From: a virus
Strand: one strand, 5' to 3'
DNA: 24,294 bases
IMG/VR virus record: IMGVR_UViG_3300005511_000085
Location: 1 to 24,294 of that record
In this document: positions 21,457 through 24,294 of the stretch, in pieces
Numbering within the stretch: position 1 is the first letter of the stretch
Layout: the number at the start of each line of letters is the position of its first letter
The notes under the pieces: generated by a model
Database searches by the model: none
What the model was told of the DNA's origin: nothing
What the model saw: only the letters and a program-made list of their open reading frames with translations
Position numbers and translations under genes: made by a program

Positions 21457-22548
21457 ATGAGCACCAAGCACGTCATTTCGGTTTCTGGCGGCAAGGACAG
21501 CACTACCACACTGCTGATTGCACTTGAGCGTTGCCCACGGGCCGACGTGGTGCCGATCTTCTGCGACACCGGCAACGAGCACGACGACACATACGCCTAT
21601 CTCGACTACCTCGAGCAAACGCTCGACATCAAGATCGAGCGCCTGAAGGCGGACTTCACAGCCCAGCTCGCGGCGAAGCGTGAGTTCATCGCGCGGGACT
21701 TGCGCACCCGCCGCGAATACGACACGCGTCCAGTGTTCGAGGCGGATGGCGTCACGCCGGTGCCGAAGCACGATGGCCGCGGCTGCATCGTTCTGAACAA
21801 GAAAGGCAAGCCAGTGCAGAAAACTGTGAAGGTCGGCGGCGGCCGGCGTGTGCGCTGGACCAACAAGGCCAAACGGCGCGCCTTGGCTGTCATGTACCCG
21901 AGCGGTAACCCGTTCCTGGACCTGTGTATGTGGAAGGGCCGCTTTCCCTCACGCACGGCCCAGTTCTGCACCGAGGAGCTGAAGACCAACATGGCGGTGG
22001 CCTTCCAGCTCGATCTGATGGAGGCCGGCCACCGGGTCATCTCGTGGCAGGGCGTGCGACGCGATGAATCGCAGAAACGCGCGGACGCCAAGCTCTACGA
22101 GCGCGTCGGCGGCGGCCTCTGGATCTTCCGCCCCATTGTTCTTTGGAACGCAGCCCAGGTCTTTGCCTTCAGCGCCGAGCGTGAGGTGAAGCCCAATCCC
22201 CTCTACCTGCAGGACATGAATCGCGTCGGCTGCATGCCGTGCATTAACTGCAGCAAGCCTGAGCTACGCGCCATCGCCGCCCGCTTCCCCGAGCATCCGC
22301 AGCGTATCGCCGAGTGGGAATACATCGTCGGCTGCTGCAGCAAGCGAGGTTTCTCCACCTTCATGGCGGACGCTCACCGTGCGAAAGACCGGCGCGCTGT
22401 CTTCGCTGATCTGAACATCTGGGCGCGCATCGAGTGGTCGAAGACCAGCCGCGGCGGCCGTCAATTCAACTTGCTCGACGCAGAAGAGAACACAGGTGCA
22501 GGCTGCAGCTCGAGTTATGGACTTTGCGATCAGGGAGCACTGGCATGA
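21457..22548 (+). CDS. PP-loop ATPase, PAPS-reductase-like (phage type, Cys-rich)
   Basis: A 363-aa protein of the phosphoadenosine phosphosulphate reductase (CysH/DndC-like) family. The PP-loop SGGKDST is at residues 10-16, the DTG of FCDTGNEHDD follows, then FCTEELK (C171), GVRRDES (199-205) and RPIVLWNAAQVF. Unlike CysH it has no C-terminal ECGxH signature. Instead it carries C259-x2-C262-x2-C265 (GCMPCINCSK), C293-C294 and further cysteines at the C-terminus, which could hold an Fe-S cluster as in DndC- and TtcA-type sulphur-transfer enzymes. It adenylates a substrate with ATP; whether that is sulphate, a nucleobase or DNA is unknown. It is coupled to the AlpA gene by an ATGA overlap. Confidence 0.88.
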   Translation: MSTKHVISVSGGKDSTTTLLIALERCPRADVVPIFCDTGNEHDDTYAYLDYLEQTLDIKIERLKADFTAQLAAKREFIARDLRTRREYDTRPVFEADGVTPVPKHDGRGCIVLNKKGKPVQKTVKVGGGRRVRWTNKAKRRALAVMYPSGNPFLDLCMWKGRFPSRTAQFCTEELKTNMAVAFQLDLMEAGHRVISWQGVRRDESQKRADAKLYERVGGGLWIFRPIVLWNAAQVFAFSAEREVKPNPLYLQDMNRVGCMPCINCSKPELRAIAARFPEHPQRIAEWEYIVGCCSKRGFSTFMADAHRAKDRRAVFADLNIWARIEWSKTSRGGRQFNLLDAEENTGAGCSSSYGLCDQGALA

Positions 22549-22796
22549 CCAATCACACTCACCAAAACTCGCGTCAGGCTACCAGCTCGTCGCCATTGAT
22601 TTACCGCCGCGACATCGTGCTCGCAAAATTCGGGATCTCCGAGACTACTTTGCGCCGATGGATGTCCTGCGAGCGATTCCCTCGTCCGCGACAGCTCGGC
22701 CCGCGCGCAGTTGGATGGGTAGCGGCAGAGGTCGACACCTGGCTCGATGAGCGCCCTGTGGCGACCGGCGCTGGGCCGAATCGAGACCAGGGCTAG
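22545..22796 (+). CDS. AlpA-family DNA-binding protein, probable excisionase
   Basis: An 83-aa protein with the AlpA/MerR-like winged-helix pattern: LIYRRDIVLAKFGISETTL, the recognition helix RRWMSCERFPRPRQLG, then VGWVAAEVDTWLDERP. AlpA proteins regulate prophage integrases and act as excisionases. It starts inside the stop of the PP-loop gene (22545-22548) and its stop (22794-22796) shares bases with the integrase stop on the other strand. The upstream in-frame ATG at 22434 lies inside the PP-loop gene and is rejected. Being the final gene of the early operon, it would be made on induction, when excision is needed. Confidence 0.85.
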   Translation: MTNHTHQNSRQATSSSPLIYRRDIVLAKFGISETTLRRWMSCERFPRPRQLGPRAVGWVAAEVDTWLDERPVATGAGPNRDQG

Positions 22797-24043
22797 GCCG
22801 GCTTCCGCCGGCGCCGCTGAGGCGTCAGTGCTGACGGTGCTTTTAGGCAGAAGTCGGCCCAGTTCTGCATCAGCGCCAGGCGTTTGGCAAGCATGTCGCC
22901 GCGTCGATAGGCAGCCTCGACCTTGTTGTCAATCGCGTGCGCGAGAGCCATTTCGGCCAGTTCAGGTGAATAGTGAGTGTGCTCGGCAGCCCAGTCGCGA
23001 AAGGTCGAGCGAAACCCGTGTGGCACGCACACCCGACCGCTGGCGTCCTTGAGGTTCAGTCGGCGCATGCACGCCGTCAACGACATGTCCGATAGCGGCT
23101 GCATCTTTCGGCCGGGAAAGATCAGGTCGCACCCTTCGTGGCGTGGCATTAATTTGATGAGGTCGACGGCCTGTTGTGACAGCGGCACCCTATGCGGCCG
23201 TTTCGCTTTCATGCGCTCCGCTGGAACATCCCACTGTCGCGCGTCGAGGTCCACCTCGGACCATCTCGCGCCGCGAATCTCGCCCGATCTGCCGGCCGTG
23301 AGCACCTGAAAGAGCAACGCCTGCGCGCTCACGCCGTCGATACCCTTGATTGCTGTCACCGCTGCTGCGGCCTGCGATACAGGCACCGCAGCGTGATGCT
23401 TCACCTTCGCGATCTTCTCGGGCTTAGGTAGCAGCTTGTCCAGATGACCACGCCACGCTGCCGGGTTTTCGCCTTGCCGGTGGCCTCGGGTCTTGGCCCA
23501 GTCAAGCACCTGCTCGATCCGGCCACGCAGTCGGCTCGCCGTTTCCGTCTTTGTTCGCCAAATAGGATCGAGCACGCGAAGCACTTCATCCTGTCCAATT
23601 TCGGCCACGTCCATGTGACCTATTAAAGGCTCGGCGTATTGCTTGAGCGTGTTCTCCCACTGCTGCCGGTGCTTGGGATTCAGCCACTCGCTTTCCTTTA
23701 CGGCGATGAACCTTTCGCATGCCACTTTGAACGTCAGCGCCCGTGCCTGCGAAGCTGCAGCAGCCTTTTTGAGCGCGTCGCGCGCCTCGATGGGGTCTTC
23801 GCCCGCGTCGACCAATTTGTGCGCCTCACGCGCGCGCTCGCGTGCCTGAGCTAGCGGCACGGCGGGAAAGCTACCCAACCCCATGCGCCTGCGCCGTGTG
23901 CCGATCTTGAAGCGCAAGATCCACGAGCGTGACCCCTCGATGATTTGCAGGTAAAGACCGGGGATGCCGCCAACGTTGTGGTCGCCCTCTTCCCTCAGTC
24001 GTCCAACCTCCATTGCAGACATTTCACGAGATCGCTTGGGCAT
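22793..24043 (-). CDS. int: Tyrosine-type prophage integrase
   Basis: A 416-aa integrase of the P4/DUF4102 type. The N-terminal arm-binding domain has YLQIIEGSRSWILRFKIG and MGLGSFPAVPLAQARERARE. The core-binding domain spans about residues 105-195. Catalytic residues of the family can be read: R252 (TAGRSGEIRGARW), K279, H342-x-x-R345 (PHGFRSTFRDW), H369 and the nucleophile Y379 (EAAYRRGD). AGGA lies 5 bases before the start. It is longer than P2 Int (about 337 aa), so the integrase module comes from a different lineage than the tail genes. It lies next to the 3' end of tRNA-Ser, its probable target, and converges with AlpA. Confidence 0.95.
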   Translation of the reverse strand: MPKRSREMSAMEVGRLREEGDHNVGGIPGLYLQIIEGSRSWILRFKIGTRRRRMGLGSFPAVPLAQARERAREAHKLVDAGEDPIEARDALKKAAAASQARALTFKVACERFIAVKESEWLNPKHRQQWENTLKQYAEPLIGHMDVAEIGQDEVLRVLDPIWRTKTETASRLRGRIEQVLDWAKTRGHRQGENPAAWRGHLDKLLPKPEKIAKVKHHAAVPVSQAAAAVTAIKGIDGVSAQALLFQVLTAGRSGEIRGARWSEVDLDARQWDVPAERMKAKRPHRVPLSQQAVDLIKLMPRHEGCDLIFPGRKMQPLSDMSLTACMRRLNLKDASGRVCVPHGFRSTFRDWAAEHTHYSPELAEMALAHAIDNKVEAAYRRGDMLAKRLALMQNWADFCLKAPSALTPQRRRRKPA

Positions 24044-24138
24044 CGCTTCCTACCGGCCATACAACAGGCCAAACCAAAAGCGCTTTCACGGTGTGTTACG
24101 GCTGCTCAGGGCGGCAGAGTATAGGCAGTTCTCCAATG

Positions 24139-24162
24139 AAAAACGCGCCCTGGGGCGCGTTT
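24139..24162 (-). terminator. Rho-independent terminator after tRNA-Ser
   Basis: AAACGCGCCC (24141-24150) and GGGCGCGTTT (24153-24162) form a perfect 10-bp dyad. Read on the minus strand the stem ends in a run of five T (24139-24143). It therefore terminates leftward transcription from the tRNA gene, before the integrase gene. It lies on the prophage side of the presumed att site, so it may be phage-supplied. Confidence 0.75.
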
Positions 24163-24185
24163 CGGCATCTTGAAAATGCTTGTCC

Positions 24186-24240
24186 TGGCGGAGAGTGTGA
24201 GATTCGAACTCACGGACGCTTTCACGTCGGCAGTTTTCAA
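24186..24240. other. Probable prophage attachment site within tRNA-Ser
   Basis: The integrase gene stands beside the 3' end of an intact tRNA-Ser, the standard arrangement for integrases that use a tRNA 3' half as attB. The core repeat must be within the tRNA 3' half; its exact ends cannot be seen because the matching copy at the other end of the prophage is outside the window. Confidence 0.55.
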
Positions 24241-24273
24241 GACTGCTGGTTTAAACCACTCACCCAACTCTCC
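24186..24273 (-). tRNA. tRNA-Ser (anticodon UGA)
   Basis: Read on the minus strand, an 88-base class II tRNA is complete. The acceptor stem GGAGAGT/ACTCTCC is 7 bp with discriminator G and encoded CCA. The anticodon arm is GCAGT-CTTGAAA-ACTGC, so the anticodon is TGA. The long variable arm is GACG-TGAAAG-CGTC, as in serine tRNAs, and the T arm is GTGAG-TTCGAAT-CTCAC. It decodes UCA. The host gene remains intact because the phage carries or restores the 3' part. Confidence 0.97.
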
Positions 24274-24283
24274 GGAGCCGGCG

Positions 24284-24289
24284 ATTCTA
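24284..24289 (-). promoter_or_regulatory. Possible -10 box of tRNA-Ser
   Basis: On the minus strand TAGAAT stands 10 bases before the tRNA 5' end, a normal distance for a stable-RNA promoter. The -35 region would lie beyond the right edge. Confidence 0.5.
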
Positions 24290-24294
24290 AGCCG

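Noticed and set aside
22797-22812. Hairpin GCCGGC-TTCC-GCCGGC after the AlpA stop as a terminator
   Set aside because: It lies within the integrase C-terminal codons and has no T tract on either strand.
1-24294. CRISPR array, insertion sequence or transposase
   Set aside because: No regularly spaced repeats, and no transposase-like protein was seen in any plausible frame.

Overview
The window is most of the right half of a P2-like (Peduoviridae-type) temperate prophage, sitting against a host tRNA-Ser gene. Base composition is high in G+C (roughly 65% by eye). The gene style resembles P2-like prophages of Betaproteobacteria, probably Burkholderiales such as Comamonadaceae or Burkholderiaceae. 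The host assignment is an inference from style, not from a marker gene. The capsid, portal, terminase and most of the lysis genes should lie to the left, outside the window.

Layout. (1) 1-12390, plus strand: the tail of a lysis (spanin-like) gene, then an almost complete P2-type contractile tail module in the order R, S, V, W, J, I, tail fibre, a 55-aa protein, FI sheath, FII tube, E with the -1 frameshift product E+E', T tape measure, U, D. Most junctions overlap by a few bases, so these genes look co-transcribed as late genes. (2) 12481-14571, minus strand: a prophage repressor of the short XRE type, and behind it two accessory genes of lower G+C, an exported protein and a 370-aa HNH nuclease-like protein. 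This is the lysogeny/cargo arm and the best candidate locus for a lysogenic-conversion or phage-defence function. (3) 14581-15904, plus strand: a divergent early promoter with a perfect dyad operator, three small (mostly ribbon-helix-helix-like) proteins, an Ogr/Delta zinc-finger late activator, and an attenuator-like terminator. (4) 15925-22796, plus strand: two unknown proteins, the gpA rolling-circle initiator, a chain of six very small overlapping genes, a DUF4406 protein, a 103-aa unknown, a PP-loop (PAPS-reductase-like) protein and an AlpA-type regulator/excisionase. (5) 22793-24043, minus strand: tyrosine integrase, convergent with AlpA and sharing the bases of its stop codon. (6) 24186-24273, minus strand: tRNA-Ser(UGA), whose 3' end is the likely attachment site.

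How it works together: the repressor holds the early promoter at 14581 off. On induction the early operon makes the small regulators, Ogr (which should switch on late tail and capsid genes), gpA (replication) and AlpA (probable excision partner of Int). The tail genes then build the contractile tail around the T tape measure. In the lysogen, the repressor-side cargo genes (exported protein and HNH protein) can be expressed while the lytic genes are silent.

The most interesting places are the cargo pair behind the repressor, the PP-loop/DUF4406 neighbourhood, the three-segment attenuator after ogr, the operator placed inside the early promoter, and the chain of micro-genes behind gpA.
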